NCBI RefSeq assembly: GCF_024437735.1
Contig: NZ_JANFQO010000022.1
Location: forward strand, 1-64,000
Origin: Tahibacter harae
Lineage (GTDB): Bacteria; Pseudomonadota; Gammaproteobacteria; Xanthomonadales; Rhodanobacteraceae
Direction of reading: 5' to 3'
Length of the DNA: 64,000 nucleotides
The notes below the pieces were generated by a model that was not told the DNA's origin, did not search any database, and was given only the letters and a program-made list of their open reading frames with translations. This document shows positions 52,098 to 62,063 of the stretch, in pieces (position 1 is the stretch's first letter; each line of letters starts with the position of its first letter). Made by a program: the position numbers and the translations under genes.

Positions 52098-52577
52098 ATA
52101 TGGCCAATCGGACTATCGCCGGGAGCGGCCCCAGGTACGGGCGGCTCAGGCGGGAAGCTGCCTGCACGTCCGCGATCCCGGCCTGTGCCGCCGCGGCGCG
52201 GGGCAGTTCCGGCCGGCCGCCGCGGCGCGGCGCCCGACGGGCGCGAGGCGAGCCGGAACCTGAAGGAATGCGACGCGGCTGCGGCCGGCAGTCGGCGGAG
52301 CGCGGCTTGCGGCGCTCCGCACGGCGTGCCGCTGAAGCGCCGGGCGGCGCCAGTCAAAATCAATTCGTATACAAAGAAGAAAGAAATGCCGGGCGGCGCT
52401 GCGCCGCCGAAGATGCGCGGCAAGCGTGCCGCGCGCGCCGCGGCACCGACGGACTGCGCCTGGCGCCACATCGGCTGCCGGAACCACCTGGAACCGGAAA
52501 AGCCGGCCGCGCGCCGCCGGCACACGAAACCGCCTGCGGCAGAACCCATCGGCGCCCAGGACGCGCCGGGCGCGGAA
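52098..52577. other. 480-bp intergenic region between gspE and the met promoter
   Basis: I found no gene. It lies past the gspE stop codon and contains a GC hairpin (GGCGGCG 52392-52398 with CGCCGCC 52402-52408) followed on the minus strand by a T-rich stretch about 5 nt later, which could be a weak gspCDE terminator. An A/T-rich patch of about 35 bp (52355-52390) stands out. The open frames here have no ribosome sites. Confidence 0.4.
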
Positions 52578-54098
52578 TCAATCCTCGCGCGTGACCCTGA
52601 GCACCTCGTCCACCGAAGTGACGCCGGCCAGGCATTTCGCCCAGCCGTCCGCCGCGATCGAGGCCGCGCGCGTGCGCACGTAGCGCTCCATCTCGGCCTC
52701 CGACGCGCCTTCGTGGATCTGCCGGCGGAAATTCTCGTCCACGCCGATCAGCTCGTAGATGCCGGTGCGGCCGCGGTATCCGGAAGCCCGCCCGACCAGC
52801 CCGTCCGCCGGCTTGTACAGGATCGCGTGCGCATCGGCGGGCTGTCCGAACGCTGTCAGCTCGCGCACGCTGGCCGGATAGGCCTCGCGCGTGACCGGGT
52901 CCAGCACCCGCACCAGCCGCTGCGCCAGCACGCCGATCAGCGACGAGGACAGCAGGAAGGGCTCCACGCCCATGTCGCGCAGGCGCGTCACCGCACCCAC
53001 CGCCGAATTCGTGTGCAGGGTGGACAGCACCAGATGACCGGTCAGCGAAGCCTGGACCGCGATCTGCGCGGTTTCCAGGTCGCGGATTTCGCCCACCATC
53101 ACCACGTCCGGATCCTGGCGCAGGATGGCGCGCAGGCCGCGGGCAAAGGTCATCTCGACCTTGGTGTTGACCTGGGTCTGGCCGACGCCGTCGATGTAGT
53201 ACTCGATCGGGTCTTCCACCGTCATGATGTTGCGGCTGGCGTCGTTGAGCTTGAGCAGCGCGGCGTAGAGCGTGGTGGTCTTGCCCGAGCCGGTGGGGCC
53301 GGTGACCAGGAAGATGCCGTGCGGCCGCGAGATGATCGCCTCCAGCCGCGCGCGGTCGTCGGCGGCCATGCCGAGCTGCACCAGGTCCAGCCGGCCGGCC
53401 TGCTTGTCCAGCAGACGCAGCACGACGCGCTCGCCGTGACCGGCGGGAATGGTGGACACGCGCACGTCGACCGGACGCCCGGCGATCTTCAGGCCGATGC
53501 GGCCGTCCTGCGGCAGGCGCTTCTCGGCGATGTCGAGCTTGGCCATGACCTTGATGCGGCTGACCACGGCATTGGCGACGGCCTTCTGCGGCGAGAGGAT
53601 CTCGCGCAGCACCCCGTCGATGCGGAAGCGCACGACCAGGCGGTTCTCGTAGGGCTCGATATGGATGTCGGACGCGCCTTCCTTCACCGCCTCGGTCAGC
53701 AGCGCGTTGATGAGGCGGATGATGGGCGCGTCGTCGTCGCTTTCGAGCAGGTCTTCCGGCTCGGGCAGGTCGTCGGCGATGGAGCGCAGGTCCAGCGACT
53801 CGTCCATGTCCGAAACCACGCCGCGCGCGTCGTCGCCCTGTTCGTACAGGCGGCGCAGCAGCTGCTCGAAATCCGCCGCGCTGTGGCGGGTGAGTTTCAG
53901 CGGCGCGCCGAGGTAGCGGCGCAGCTCCGCCAGCACTTCGGGCTTTACGCCCTCGCGGCAGGCGACTTCGGCGTGATCGTCATGCCAGGCGACCAGGGTG
54001 GCGCCGTTGCGCCGGGCGAAGCCGAAGTTGGGCCGGGCCGGGCGTGCCGGCCGGGCTGCTTCGTCCGCACCGGCTTGCGGCGGGCGCGCTTCACTCAC
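52578..54098 (-). CDS. gspE: Type II secretion ATPase GspE (lacks the zinc tetracysteine motif)
   Basis: This is a 506-residue secretion ATPase. It has the N-terminal binding domain, [23 protein letters not shown], the Walker [16 protein letters not shown] (about 262-276), Asp box [17 protein letters not shown], Walker [17 protein letters not shown] and His box [15 protein letters not shown]. The C-terminal region usually carrying CxxC...CxxC reads [10 protein letters not shown] and [21 protein letters not shown] with no cysteine, so the zinc site is lost. It powers pseudopilus assembly. The start is GTG, overlapping the gspD stop codon. Confidence 0.92.
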   Translation of the reverse strand: MSEARPPQAGADEAARPARPARPNFGFARRNGATLVAWHDDHAEVACREGVKPEVLAELRRYLGAPLKLTRHSAADFEQLLRRLYEQGDDARGVVSDMDESLDLRSIADDLPEPEDLLESDDDAPIIRLINALLTEAVKEGASDIHIEPYENRLVVRFRIDGVLREILSPQKAVANAVVSRIKVMAKLDIAEKRLPQDGRIGLKIAGRPVDVRVSTIPAGHGERVVLRLLDKQAGRLDLVQLGMAADDRARLEAIISRPHGIFLVTGPTGSGKTTTLYAALLKLNDASRNIMTVEDPIEYYIDGVGQTQVNTKVEMTFARGLRAILRQDPDVVMVGEIRDLETAQIAVQASLTGHLVLSTLHTNSAVGAVTRLRDMGVEPFLLSSSLIGVLAQRLVRVLDPVTREAYPASVRELTAFGQPADAHAILYKPADGLVGRASGYRGRTGIYELIGVDENFRRQIHEGASEAEMERYVRTRAASIAADGWAKCLAGVTSVDEVLRVTRED

Positions 54099-56188
54099 TT
54101 GCTGCCTCTGGCCGCGGCGGGCTTCTTGGCGCCGGCCTTGGCCGCCGGCCGCGGCGGCGGCGCCGGCGTGGCCGGGCCGTTCGGATCGGCCATGAAATCG
54201 TGCATTTCCGGCGCGACCGGCTGGCGCGACACGGGCGTCAGCGCCTCGCGGTTGGTGCGCATCTGGATCTGCTCGGTGCGGATGTAATTGTATTTTTCGC
54301 TGGATACCGCCTGCTCGGTGGCCGCATCGCGCAGGATCTTGGGATGCAGGAAGATCATCAGGTCGCGCTTGGACGCCTTGTTGCTGCGGTAGCGGAACAG
54401 GTTGCCCAGCACCGGGATGCTGCCCAGGCCGGGCACCTTCTGGTTGCTGTCGTTGGCGCTCTGGTCGATCAGGCCGCCCAGCACCAGGGTGGCGTCATCG
54501 GCGACCAGCACGCTGGTGGACAGTTCGCGCTTGTTGGTGATGAGGTCGACCGCGCCGTCCACGGAAGGTGCCAGCGAGGACACTTCCTGGTGCAGGTCCA
54601 GGCGCACCGAATCGCCTTCGTTGATATGCGGCGTGACCTTCAGCGTCAGGCCCACGTCCTTGCGCTCGATGGTCTGGAATGGATTGAGCTGGTTGTTGTT
54701 GCCGCCGGTGCCCGAGGCATTGGTGTATTGGCCGGTCTTGAACGGCACTTCCTGGGCGACCTTGATGGTGGCCTCGGTATTGTCCAGGGTCAGCACCGAC
54801 GGCGTGGACAGCACGTTGGACTTGCCATCGCCCTTGAGCATGCGCAGCAGGAAGCCGAGATTGACGATGTCGCCGATGCCGGGAATGTTGGTGGTGCCGG
54901 TGATGTAGCCCAGCGACAGGCCGGAACCCAGCGCGCGCGGATCCTGCGCCACGTCGATGATGTTGCCGCGGCCGTCGGAGCCGGTGAAATTGGTGCCGCC
55001 TATCCAGTTGTTGTCGGTGCCGTTGAGCGGCGCCTGCCACTGCACGCCGATCTCGCTGGCGGTCTCGTCGGAGACCTCGGCGATGATGGCTTCGATCAGC
55101 ACCTGGGCGCGGCGCACGTCGAGCTGGCGGATCACGCCTTCGAGCGAGCGGAACACCGCGGGGGCGGCGCTGATGATCAGCGCATTGGTTTCCTCGTGCG
55201 CCTGGATGGTCGCCGTATTGCCGCCGGCAGCACCGCCGGGGGCCGCTGCGCCGCCCGGGGCCACCACGGGCGCGCCGCTGGCGGTCACTTCGCCATTGAG
55301 CGTGGCGGCCACGCCGCTGAGTATGGGCACCAGGTCCTTGGCCTTGGCATAGCGCAGGTAGACCACGTTGGTGCCGCCGCCGCTCTGCAGCGGCGTATCC
55401 AGGTGGGTCACCAGGGTGCGCATGCGCAGGCGGCCGCTCTTGGCGCCGGCAATCAGGATGGAATTGGTGCGTTCGTCGGCCAGGATGCGCGGCGCTTCGC
55501 CGCTGGCCTGGGTGGACTTGTCCTCGGCCAGGATGGTCAGGGTGCGCGCCATCTCCGAGGCGTTGGCGTGCTGCAGCGGCAGCACTTCCACTTCCGCGTC
55601 GGAAACGGTGTCGATGCGCGCGACGATGCCGGCCACGCGCTGGATGTTGCTGGCGCGGTCGGACACCACCAGCGAGTTGCTGGTCTGGTGCGCGATCAGC
55701 TGCGCGCCCTGCGGCAGCAGCGGACGCAGGATGGGCACCAGCTCGGCCGCGGCCACGTGCCGCAACGGCAGGATCTGGGTGACGATCGCATCGCCGGATT
55801 CGGCGGTGGCGACACTGTTGGTGCCTTCGGCCTGGGCCATGGCCTCGGGCACGATCTTGATCATGCTGCCGGCCGGCACCGCGGCGTAGCCGTGTACGCG
55901 CAGCACCGACAGGAACACGTCGTAGATCTCGTCAGGCTGCATGGGCCGGGCCGAGATCACGCTGACCTTGCCCTGCACATTCGGGCCGACGATGAAGTTC
56001 TTGCCGGTGATTTCCGACACCGTCGCGATCAGCGCCTGGATGTCGGCATCCTTGAGATTCAGCGTATGCGTACCGGGCGGGTTGCCCGCGGCCGAGGGCG
56101 GCGGCTGGGCCACGGAAGCGCCGCCGGCCAATACCAGGGCCAGGGCGAGTGCGCAGGCGCGCAGATGGAAGGTCGGGGTGCGCATCAT
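54095..56188 (-). CDS. gspD: Type II secretion outer-membrane secretin GspD
   Basis: This is a 697-residue secretin with a signal peptide ([15 protein letters not shown]). N0-N3 domains follow ([27 protein letters not shown] at about 43, [46 protein letters not shown]), with a Gly/Ala-rich loop in N3. The secretin core has [39 protein letters not shown] and [18 protein letters not shown]-like strands plus [31 protein letters not shown]. The C-terminal S-domain is followed by a Pro/Ala/Lys-rich tail. The protein forms the outer-membrane channel. It overlaps both gspC and gspE by 4 bp. Confidence 0.95.
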   Translation of the reverse strand: MMRTPTFHLRACALALALVLAGGASVAQPPPSAAGNPPGTHTLNLKDADIQALIATVSEITGKNFIVGPNVQGKVSVISARPMQPDEIYDVFLSVLRVHGYAAVPAGSMIKIVPEAMAQAEGTNSVATAESGDAIVTQILPLRHVAAAELVPILRPLLPQGAQLIAHQTSNSLVVSDRASNIQRVAGIVARIDTVSDAEVEVLPLQHANASEMARTLTILAEDKSTQASGEAPRILADERTNSILIAGAKSGRLRMRTLVTHLDTPLQSGGGTNVVYLRYAKAKDLVPILSGVAATLNGEVTASGAPVVAPGGAAAPGGAAGGNTATIQAHEETNALIISAAPAVFRSLEGVIRQLDVRRAQVLIEAIIAEVSDETASEIGVQWQAPLNGTDNNWIGGTNFTGSDGRGNIIDVAQDPRALGSGLSLGYITGTTNIPGIGDIVNLGFLLRMLKGDGKSNVLSTPSVLTLDNTEATIKVAQEVPFKTGQYTNASGTGGNNNQLNPFQTIERKDVGLTLKVTPHINEGDSVRLDLHQEVSSLAPSVDGAVDLITNKRELSTSVLVADDATLVLGGLIDQSANDSNQKVPGLGSIPVLGNLFRYRSNKASKRDLMIFLHPKILRDAATEQAVSSEKYNYIRTEQIQMRTNREALTPVSRQPVAPEMHDFMADPNGPATPAPPPRPAAKAGAKKPAAARGSK

Positions 56189-57150
56189 TTGATGTTCACG
56201 CTCAAGGTGACGGGCTTGCCGTCGCGGTTCACCGTGACGGTGACGCGATTGGCGTTGGTTAGGCTTTGCACGACTTGGTTCGCGCGCGCCATGGAATCCA
56301 GCGGCACGTTGTTGATCGAGGTGACGATGTCGCTGGGCTGCAGGCCGAGCTGGGCGACCAGCGCCGCGTTCGGACCGCCGGAAAGACGCACCCCGGCCAT
56401 GCGGCCGTTCTCCATCACCGGCTGGGCGTTGATCTGGCGCATCAGCTGGGCCGGATCGGGCACGCCCAGCTGCTGCTGGATCTTGGAAAAATCCACCGCG
56501 CCCTGGGCCATCTGCGGCGGCACGAACACCGGCGCGGCGGCGGGAATCTGGTCGGGCGCAGGTGCGGAGGCCGAGGCCGCCGCGGCCGCGCGGCCATGCA
56601 TGGCCGGCGCGGGCGCCGCGGCAGTCGCGGCCGGCGCGCTGGCGGACGGCACGCCGGGCTGGTCGTAGGGCAGGCCCAGGGTTTCCTGCGCGCCTTCGTG
56701 CAACAGGATCACGCGGTCGGGATAGACGCCGTCGAGGCTGGCGCCGCCGGGCAGCGCATCGCCGACGCGGTAGGCACGCTCGCCCGAGACCGGATCGGCG
56801 ATCACCGCCATGCCGGCGCGGGGATCGGCTTCGGCCAGGGTGCCGCGCAGTTGCAGCTGCAATTGCGTCGCCGGCGCGCTGCGCGCGAGCTGGGCGTTGG
56901 TCAGGCCGGCGCTGCCGAACAGATGCCACTTGGACACGCTGACCGCCGCCTTGCCGCCGGACACCGGCACCGCCGCGGCGGGCGGCAGGGCCATTTCCGG
57001 CTCCGCCGCACCGGGCAGCACCAGCCAGATCAACTTGACCGCCAGCCACAGGCAAGTCAGCGCCAGCACGGCGCAGGCGAGCATGCCGCCGAGCAGGGAA
57101 ATCCGCTCGACCTGGGCACTGCTCAGTTCCCGCGTGGCCATGACTGCCAT
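56185..57150 (-). CDS. gspC: Type II secretion inner-membrane protein GspC
   Basis: This is a 321-residue protein with one membrane helix (about 20-45) and a periplasmic HR domain (SVSKWHLFGSAG, QLQLRGTLAEADPRAGMAVIADP, RVGDALPGGASLDGVYPDRVILLHEGAQETLGL). An Ala/Pro linker follows, then a C-terminal PDZ domain (GVRLSGGPNAALVAQLGLQPSDIVTSINNVPLDSMARANQVVQSL). The HR domain contacts GspD and the PDZ domain selects substrates. It is first in gspC-D-E. Start choice is uncertain: ATG 57150 (GGGGGA 6 nt upstream), GTG 57153 or ATG 57141. No gspF-M genes follow here. Confidence 0.9.
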   Translation of the reverse strand: MAVMATRELSSAQVERISLLGGMLACAVLALTCLWLAVKLIWLVLPGAAEPEMALPPAAAVPVSGGKAAVSVSKWHLFGSAGLTNAQLARSAPATQLQLQLRGTLAEADPRAGMAVIADPVSGERAYRVGDALPGGASLDGVYPDRVILLHEGAQETLGLPYDQPGVPSASAPAATAAAPAPAMHGRAAAAASASAPAPDQIPAAAPVFVPPQMAQGAVDFSKIQQQLGVPDPAQLMRQINAQPVMENGRMAGVRLSGGPNAALVAQLGLQPSDIVTSINNVPLDSMARANQVVQSLTNANRVTVTVNRDGKPVTLSVNIK

Positions 57151-57204
57151 CACCCTTCCCCCGACTTACCTTGCTTCAACGTGCCTTGCCTCGATCCCTG
57201 TCCG

Positions 57205-58776
57205 TCACGCTTCCGGTGCCGGCGGCGCGGCGCTCTCGCCGGCAGGGCCGGCGTTTCCGCCTTCGCTGCCGTTGCCGCGGCTGCCACCCCGGCCGCCGCG
57301 GCGGCGGCGGCGGCGCTTGGCCGCAGCCGGCTGGCTGCCTTCGCCGGACGCGGCTTCACCGGCACTGGCCTCGCCGCCCGGGTTTTCGCCGGACGCGGCA
57401 GCAGGCTGGGCCTCGCGCTTCTTTTCGCCTTCGCCGGAACGGCCGCCCGGGCGGCCGCCGCCGGAGCGTCCGCCACCGGGACGGCGGCCGGACCTGTCGC
57501 CGCGCGGGCGCGGCGGACGCGGCGGCGCATCCAGCGCGTCGGCCTCGTCATCCAGTGCATTCTGTGCATCGGCCGGGTGCTCGGCGCGTTCGCGCCGCGG
57601 CGGCGGCACCAGCAGTTCCCGCGTCACCGTGGCAACCGGGATCTTCTGCTGGATGAATTGCTCGATATCGGGCAGGCCCATCGCATACAGGTCGCAGGCG
57701 AAGCTGATCGCATCACCCTCGGCGCCCAGGCGCGCGGTGCGGCCTATGCGGTGGACATAGTCTTCCGGATCGTGCGGCAGGTCGTAATTGAAGACATGGC
57801 TGACGGCCGGGATATGCAGGCCGCGCGCGGCCACGTCGGTGGCGACCAGCACGTCGACCTCGCCGCGCTGGAAGCGCTCCAGCAGCTTCTGCCGCTTCTT
57901 CTGCGGCACATCGCCCGACAGCGCGCCGACGCGGAAGCCGTGCCGCTCCAGCCGCGTGGTCACGCGCTCGGCGGCGATCTTGGTGTTCACGAACACGATG
58001 CTGCGCTGTACGTCGGCAGCCGACATCAGGTTCAGCAGCAGCGGCATCTTTTCCTCGGTGGCCGGGAAATAGACGCTCTGGCGCACACGCGAAGCCGTCA
58101 CCGATTCAGTCTCGGCCGACAGCTTCTCGGGGTTGTTCATATGCTCGTAGGCCAGCTCCAGCACGCGGTAGCTCAGCGTGGCGGAGAACAGCAGGCCCAG
58201 GCGCTTGTCGCGCGGCGGCAGGCGCCGCATCAGGAAGCGCACGTCCTTGATGAAGCCCAGGTCGAACATGCGGTCGGCTTCGTCGATGACCATGACGTCG
58301 ACCGCGCGCAGGGCGAATACGTGCTGCTTGAAATAATCGATCAGGCGGCCCGGCGTGGCGATGATGATGTCGACGCCGCCGCGCAGCTGGTCGCGCTGCT
58401 TGTCGTAGTCCACGCCGCCGTAGATCAGGGCCGACTTCAGCCCGGTATGCCGGCCCAGGTTCTTGAAGTCCTTGTCGATCTGGATGGCCAGTTCGCGGGT
58501 CGGCGCCAGCACCAGGCAGCGCGGATCGGTCTCCTTGCGCTCGGCCAGGGCCGGCTGGGTCAGCAGGCGCTGCATGGCCGCGATCAGGAAGGCGCCGGTC
58601 TTGCCGGTGCCGGTCTGGGCCTGGCCGGCGACGTCGCGCCCGGCCAGGGCCACCGGCAGGGTCAGCGCCTGGATCGGCGTGCAGCGCGTGAAGCCGGACT
58701 CGTGCAACCCTGCCAGCAGGCTGGGATGCAGGTCAAAATTGTCGAAAAAAGAATCGGTTAGTACTTGCTCGGACAT
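57205..58776 (-). CDS. rhlB: ATP-dependent RNA helicase RhlB
   Basis: This is a 523-residue DEAD-box helicase. Motifs in order are the Q motif ([13 protein letters not shown]), [12 protein letters not shown] (I), PTREL (Ia), TPGRL, DEAD in [13 protein letters not shown] (II), SAT (III), IVFVNTK (IV), [13 protein letters not shown] (V) and HRIGRTAR (VI). The C-terminal tail of about 135 residues is Gly/Arg/Pro/Ala-rich with a run of basic residues ([12 protein letters not shown]), an RNA-binding and low-complexity segment. RhlB unwinds RNA in the degradosome. The gene is divergent from trxA-rho, as in E. coli. Confidence 0.93.
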   Translation of the reverse strand: MSEQVLTDSFFDNFDLHPSLLAGLHESGFTRCTPIQALTLPVALAGRDVAGQAQTGTGKTGAFLIAAMQRLLTQPALAERKETDPRCLVLAPTRELAIQIDKDFKNLGRHTGLKSALIYGGVDYDKQRDQLRGGVDIIIATPGRLIDYFKQHVFALRAVDVMVIDEADRMFDLGFIKDVRFLMRRLPPRDKRLGLLFSATLSYRVLELAYEHMNNPEKLSAETESVTASRVRQSVYFPATEEKMPLLLNLMSAADVQRSIVFVNTKIAAERVTTRLERHGFRVGALSGDVPQKKRQKLLERFQRGEVDVLVATDVAARGLHIPAVSHVFNYDLPHDPEDYVHRIGRTARLGAEGDAISFACDLYAMGLPDIEQFIQQKIPVATVTRELLVPPPRRERAEHPADAQNALDDEADALDAPPRPPRPRGDRSGRRPGGGRSGGGRPGGRSGEGEKKREAQPAAASGENPGGEASAGEAASGEGSQPAAAKRRRRRRGGRGGSRGNGSEGGNAGPAGESAAPPAPEA

Positions 58777-58995
58777 TCAACTGGCCAGATAGGCCGGGCG
58801 TTCTTCACGAAACGCACCGGGGGACTTGAGGACTATTCCACGAGGCCCAACTTGAAACGTGCGGCCGGTTGGGCTGAAATGCCGCCCCGCCTTCCGCGCC
58901 TGCCACGCTCCGCGTTTGCCCAGCAACGCGCCGAGTGTAGCCTAAACCCAAACATTTCCGCAGCTTGGCGGAAACTCTTAAGACGGAGAATTCCC

Positions 58996-59325
58996 TTGAG
59001 CCAGCTCATCGCCGAGACCAGCGACGATACCTTCGAAACCGATGTACTGAATTCGGCTGAGCCGGTACTGGTCGATTTCTGGGCCACCTGGTGTGGCCCC
59101 TGCAAGGTGATAGCGCCGATGCTGGACGAAATCGCGACCAACTACCAGGGCCGCATGAAAGTCGTCAAAGTCAACATCGAGCAGAACCCGAAGACGCCGC
59201 GCACCTATGGCATCCGCGGCGTGCCCACGCTGCTGATCTTCAAGAACGGCAAGGTCGAAGGCACGCAGCTCGGCGCGCCGCCGACCAAGAACCACCTGAC
59301 CCAGTTCGTCGACCGCACCCTCTGA
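58996..59325 (+). CDS. trxA: Thioredoxin 1
   Basis: This is a 109-residue thioredoxin. VLVDFWATWCGPCKVIAPMLDEIA contains the WCGPC redox site (Cys about 33 and 36), and GVPTLLIFKNG carries the cis-proline. It reduces cytosolic disulfides. The start is a TTG (58996-58998) with GGAG 7 nt upstream; no in-frame ATG gives a full-length protein. It lies between divergent rhlB and co-directional rho. Confidence 0.96.
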   Translation: MSQLIAETSDDTFETDVLNSAEPVLVDFWATWCGPCKVIAPMLDEIATNYQGRMKVVKVNIEQNPKTPRTYGIRGVPTLLIFKNGKVEGTQLGAPPTKNHLTQFVDRTL

Positions 59326-59607
59326 TCCCTGCCGCCGCGGCGCCGCATCCAGCGCGCGCCGCGGCCGCCACGCACCCGCCCGCCGGCGTGCCGCCCCTCC
59401 GGATGCGGCACGCTCTGCCGCCAGCGCCGCACAGGCGGACGATCGGCACAGGTTCGGTGGCATTCATGGCTTTACGCTGCACTTTCACAGTGCTAACGTA
59501 ATTGACAGTTGCCGGGGCGCAGCGCCCCATCCCTTCCGGTTCACCCCCTGATTCCATCCCGCCGGCGCGACACATGCCGGCCAACGGCGCCCATGCGAGG
59601 TTTGCCC

Positions 59608-61521
59608 GTGTCTGATATCGAGAACAAGGAAAACGGCTCGGCCGCAACGGCTGACGCGCGTCCCGAAACCACGGCTGCGGCCGAACCGCGCGTGTCGCGC
59701 CGCGAAGCCCAGGCCGCGCGCGCCGCCGCCAAGGCCGAAGCCGCCGCCCGCGCCGAAGGCGCCGCCGGCGGCGAAGCCCCGCCGCCGCGCGAAGAACGCG
59801 CCGAGCGCAGCGAACCGCAGGAGCGCGCCGAGCGTCCCGAACGCCAGCACCGCCCCGACCGCGGCGAGCGCCAGGACCGCGGCAACGAGCGCCCCGCGCA
59901 GCCCAGCAACGATCTTTTCGCCAATCCGGGCCAGGGTGGCGGCAACAATCCCGGCAACGGCAACACCCCCGGCAACCCGGGTTTCCAGGGCAGCCAGGGC
60001 AATGACGGCGGTCACGACGGCGGCGATGCCCAGTACAGCGGCAACGGCAACGGCAACAACGGCGGCGGCGAAGGCGGCCAGAATCCGAACAACCCGAACC
60101 AGAATCAGGGCGGCCAGCACCAGGGCCAGGGCCGCCGCGAAGGCCGCAACCGCAACCGCAACCGGCAGAACCGCCAGCAGCAGCAACAGATGCGCGGCGG
60201 CAACTACGAGGACGAGATCCCCGACGAGCGCAACGGCGGCGGCAACGGCCCGCTGATCAACCTCACCGAACTCAAGCGCAAGCCCGCCGCGGCCGTGCTG
60301 GAGATCGCCGAGGGACTGGGCATCCAGGAAGGCGTGGCCCGCGCGCGCAAGCAGGACGTCATCTTCAACATCCTCAAGGCGCACGCCCGCTCCGGCGGCG
60401 GCATCTGGGGCGAAGGCGTACTGGAAATCCTGCAGGACGGTTTCGGCTTCCTGCGCTCCGGCGACGAGTCCTACCTGGCCGGCCCCGACGACATCTACGT
60501 CAGCCCCAGCCAGATCCGCCGCTTCAACCTGCGCACCGGCGACTACATCACCGGCCGCATCCGCCCGCCGAAAGACGGTGAACGCTATTTCGCCCTGCTC
60601 AAGGTGGACGACATCAACGGCGAGCCGCCGGAAGCGTCCAAGAACAAGGTCCTGTTCGAGAACCTCACCCCGCTGTTCCCGCGCAAGGCGTTCCGCCTGG
60701 AACGCGGCAACGGCTCCTCGGAAGACATCACCGGCCGCATCCTCGATCTGATGTCGCCGATCGGCAAGGGCCAGCGCGGCCTCATCGTCTCGCCGCCCAA
60801 GGCCGGCAAGACCATGATGCTGCAGAACGTGGCCCAGGCCATCGTCAACAACCATCCGGAAGTGCACCTGATCATCCTGCTGATCGACGAGCGCCCGGAA
60901 GAAGTGACCGAAATGGTCCGCGGCGTGCGCGCCGCCGAAGTCATCAGCTCCACCTTCGACGAGCCCGCCGCACGCCACGTGCAGGTCGCCGACATGGTGA
61001 TCGAGCGCGCCAAGCGCCTGGTCGAGCACAAGAAGGACGTGGTCATCCTGCTCGACTCCATCACCCGCCTGGCGCGCGCCTACAACACCGTGGTGCCCAG
61101 CTCCGGCAAGGTGCTCACCGGCGGTGTCGACGCCAACGCCCTGCAGCGCCCCAAGCGCTTCTTCGGCGCCGCGCGCAATGTGGAAGAAGGCGGCTCGCTG
61201 ACCATCCTCGCCACCGCGCTGGTCGATACCGGCTCGAAGATGGACGAAGTGATCTACGAAGAGTTCAAGGGCACCGGCAACATGGAAGTGCACCTGGACC
61301 GCCGCATCACCGAAAAGCGCGTCTACCCGGCCATCAACATCAACCGCTCCGGCACCCGCCGCGAGGAACTGCTGATCGAGCCGGACATGCTGCAGAAAAT
61401 CTGGATCCTGCGAAAGCTGCTGCATCCCATGGACGAACTGGCGGCAATGGAATTCCTGCTCGACAAGATGAAGAACACCAAGTCCAACGACGAGTTCTTC
61501 GCCACGATGAAGCGCGGCTGA
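59608..61521 (+). CDS. rho: Transcription termination factor Rho with a long disordered N-terminal domain
   Basis: This is a 637-residue Rho. Residues 1-215 are an extension: an Ala/Glu/Arg-rich part (1-105), then a Gly/Asn/Gln-rich part (about 105-200, with [10 protein letters not shown] and [11 protein letters not shown]) and an Arg/Asn run. The conserved body follows: [21 protein letters not shown], the RNA-binding cold-shock domain ([15 protein letters not shown]), Walker [25 protein letters not shown], the Q loop [21 protein letters not shown] and the R loop region [13 protein letters not shown]. coli Rho has about 419 residues. The GTG at 59608 (GAGG 7 nt upstream) is chosen; ATG 59593 would add five residues. 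An intrinsic terminator follows. Confidence 0.95.
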   Translation: MSDIENKENGSAATADARPETTAAAEPRVSRREAQAARAAAKAEAAARAEGAAGGEAPPPREERAERSEPQERAERPERQHRPDRGERQDRGNERPAQPSNDLFANPGQGGGNNPGNGNTPGNPGFQGSQGNDGGHDGGDAQYSGNGNGNNGGGEGGQNPNNPNQNQGGQHQGQGRREGRNRNRNRQNRQQQQQMRGGNYEDEIPDERNGGGNGPLINLTELKRKPAAAVLEIAEGLGIQEGVARARKQDVIFNILKAHARSGGGIWGEGVLEILQDGFGFLRSGDESYLAGPDDIYVSPSQIRRFNLRTGDYITGRIRPPKDGERYFALLKVDDINGEPPEASKNKVLFENLTPLFPRKAFRLERGNGSSEDITGRILDLMSPIGKGQRGLIVSPPKAGKTMMLQNVAQAIVNNHPEVHLIILLIDERPEEVTEMVRGVRAAEVISSTFDEPAARHVQVADMVIERAKRLVEHKKDVVILLDSITRLARAYNTVVPSSGKVLTGGVDANALQRPKRFFGAARNVEEGGSLTILATALVDTGSKMDEVIYEEFKGTGNMEVHLDRRITEKRVYPAININRSGTRREELLIEPDMLQKIWILRKLLHPMDELAAMEFLLDKMKNTKSNDEFFATMKRG

Positions 61522-61550
61522 CACAGCCCGCGGCATCCGGCGGCATTACG

Positions 61551-61584
61551 AAGGCGCGGCCCATGGGCTGCGCCTTTGTCGTTT
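61551..61584 (+). terminator. Intrinsic terminator of rho
   Basis: A 12-bp hairpin (61551-61562 with 61565-61576, one G-U pair at 61558/61569) begins 30 nt past the rho stop and is followed by TTTGTCGTTT, a broken T-tract. Confidence 0.68.
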
Positions 61585-61594
61585 CTGGAGCCGC

Positions 61595-61629
61595 GATTCG
61601 GGATTCGGGATTCGAGATTCGAGATTCGC
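61595..61629. repeat. Five tandem copies of GATTCGR
   Basis: Five exact 7-bp units, GATTCGG twice, GATTCGA twice and GATTCGC, run without gaps. The same heptamer occurs at 48436-48449 (two copies, after iorB) and inverted at 29637-29660, always between genes, so it is a dispersed intergenic repeat. Confidence 0.7.
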
Positions 61630-61702
61630 AGGGAATGTGCGGCGGAACCCACGGTTCTTGGCATCAGGAATTGCCGCGATTTTGAAAAAAAAAAAGAAAG
61701 CT

Positions 61703-61889
61703 CCCTCTCCCCCGAGCTTGCTCGGGGGAGAGGTTTGGGGTGAGGGGGCGACGATCAACGCGCCTCGACGTTTGGATTCTCGCCAGATTCTTCAATGACC
61801 CGGAAACCGCGAAAACCATGCTGCTTCGCAAACTGACGCGGCGCCCCCTCACCCAACCCTCTCCCCCGAGCAAGCTCGGGGGGAGAGGG
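61703..61889. repeat. MITE/BIME-like element: two inverted 48-bp arms, each with an internal palindrome
   Basis: The arm at 61703-61750 and the arm at 61842-61889 are near-perfect reverse complements flanking about 91 bp. Each contains a near-palindrome around CTCTCCCCCGAGC / GCTCGGGGGAGAG and the conserved tail CACCCCAAACC/TGAGGGGGCG. An 11-A run precedes it (61685-61695). The organisation matches paired REP elements or a small non-autonomous element. No coding capacity is credible inside. Confidence 0.72.
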
Positions 61890-61899
61890 CTAAAGCGGC

Positions 61900-62018
61900 G
61901 GAACTCCGGCAGAGGAACTCCGGCAACGGAACTCCGGCAGCAGGACTCCGGCAGAGGAACTCCGGCGACGGAACTCCGGCAACGGAACTCCGGCAGCAGG
62001 GCTCCGGCGACAGGACTC
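61900..62018. repeat. 14-bp minisatellite (GGAACTCCGGCAAC-like), about eight or nine copies
   Basis: Units of GGAACTCCGGCA plus two or three variable bases (GA, AC or GCA) follow each other without gaps. The 14-15-bp period is not a multiple of three, so it is not a protein repeat. It lies between the REP-like element and the stop codon of the kinase gene. Confidence 0.75.
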
Positions 62019-62063
62019 ACGGCTTCGCAGCCTCGCAAATACCGCGGCGCTCAATACGCGCCA

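Noticed and set aside
52185-54287. Plus-strand frame across the metX upstream region and gspE
   Set aside because: It is antisense to gspE and noise upstream of it; no ribosome site or recognisable domain.
61664-62038. Minus-strand frame with repeated SVAGVPLPE-like peptides
   Set aside because: The peptide repetition comes from a 14-bp DNA minisatellite and the REP-like element; the period is not in register with codons and there is no ribosome site.
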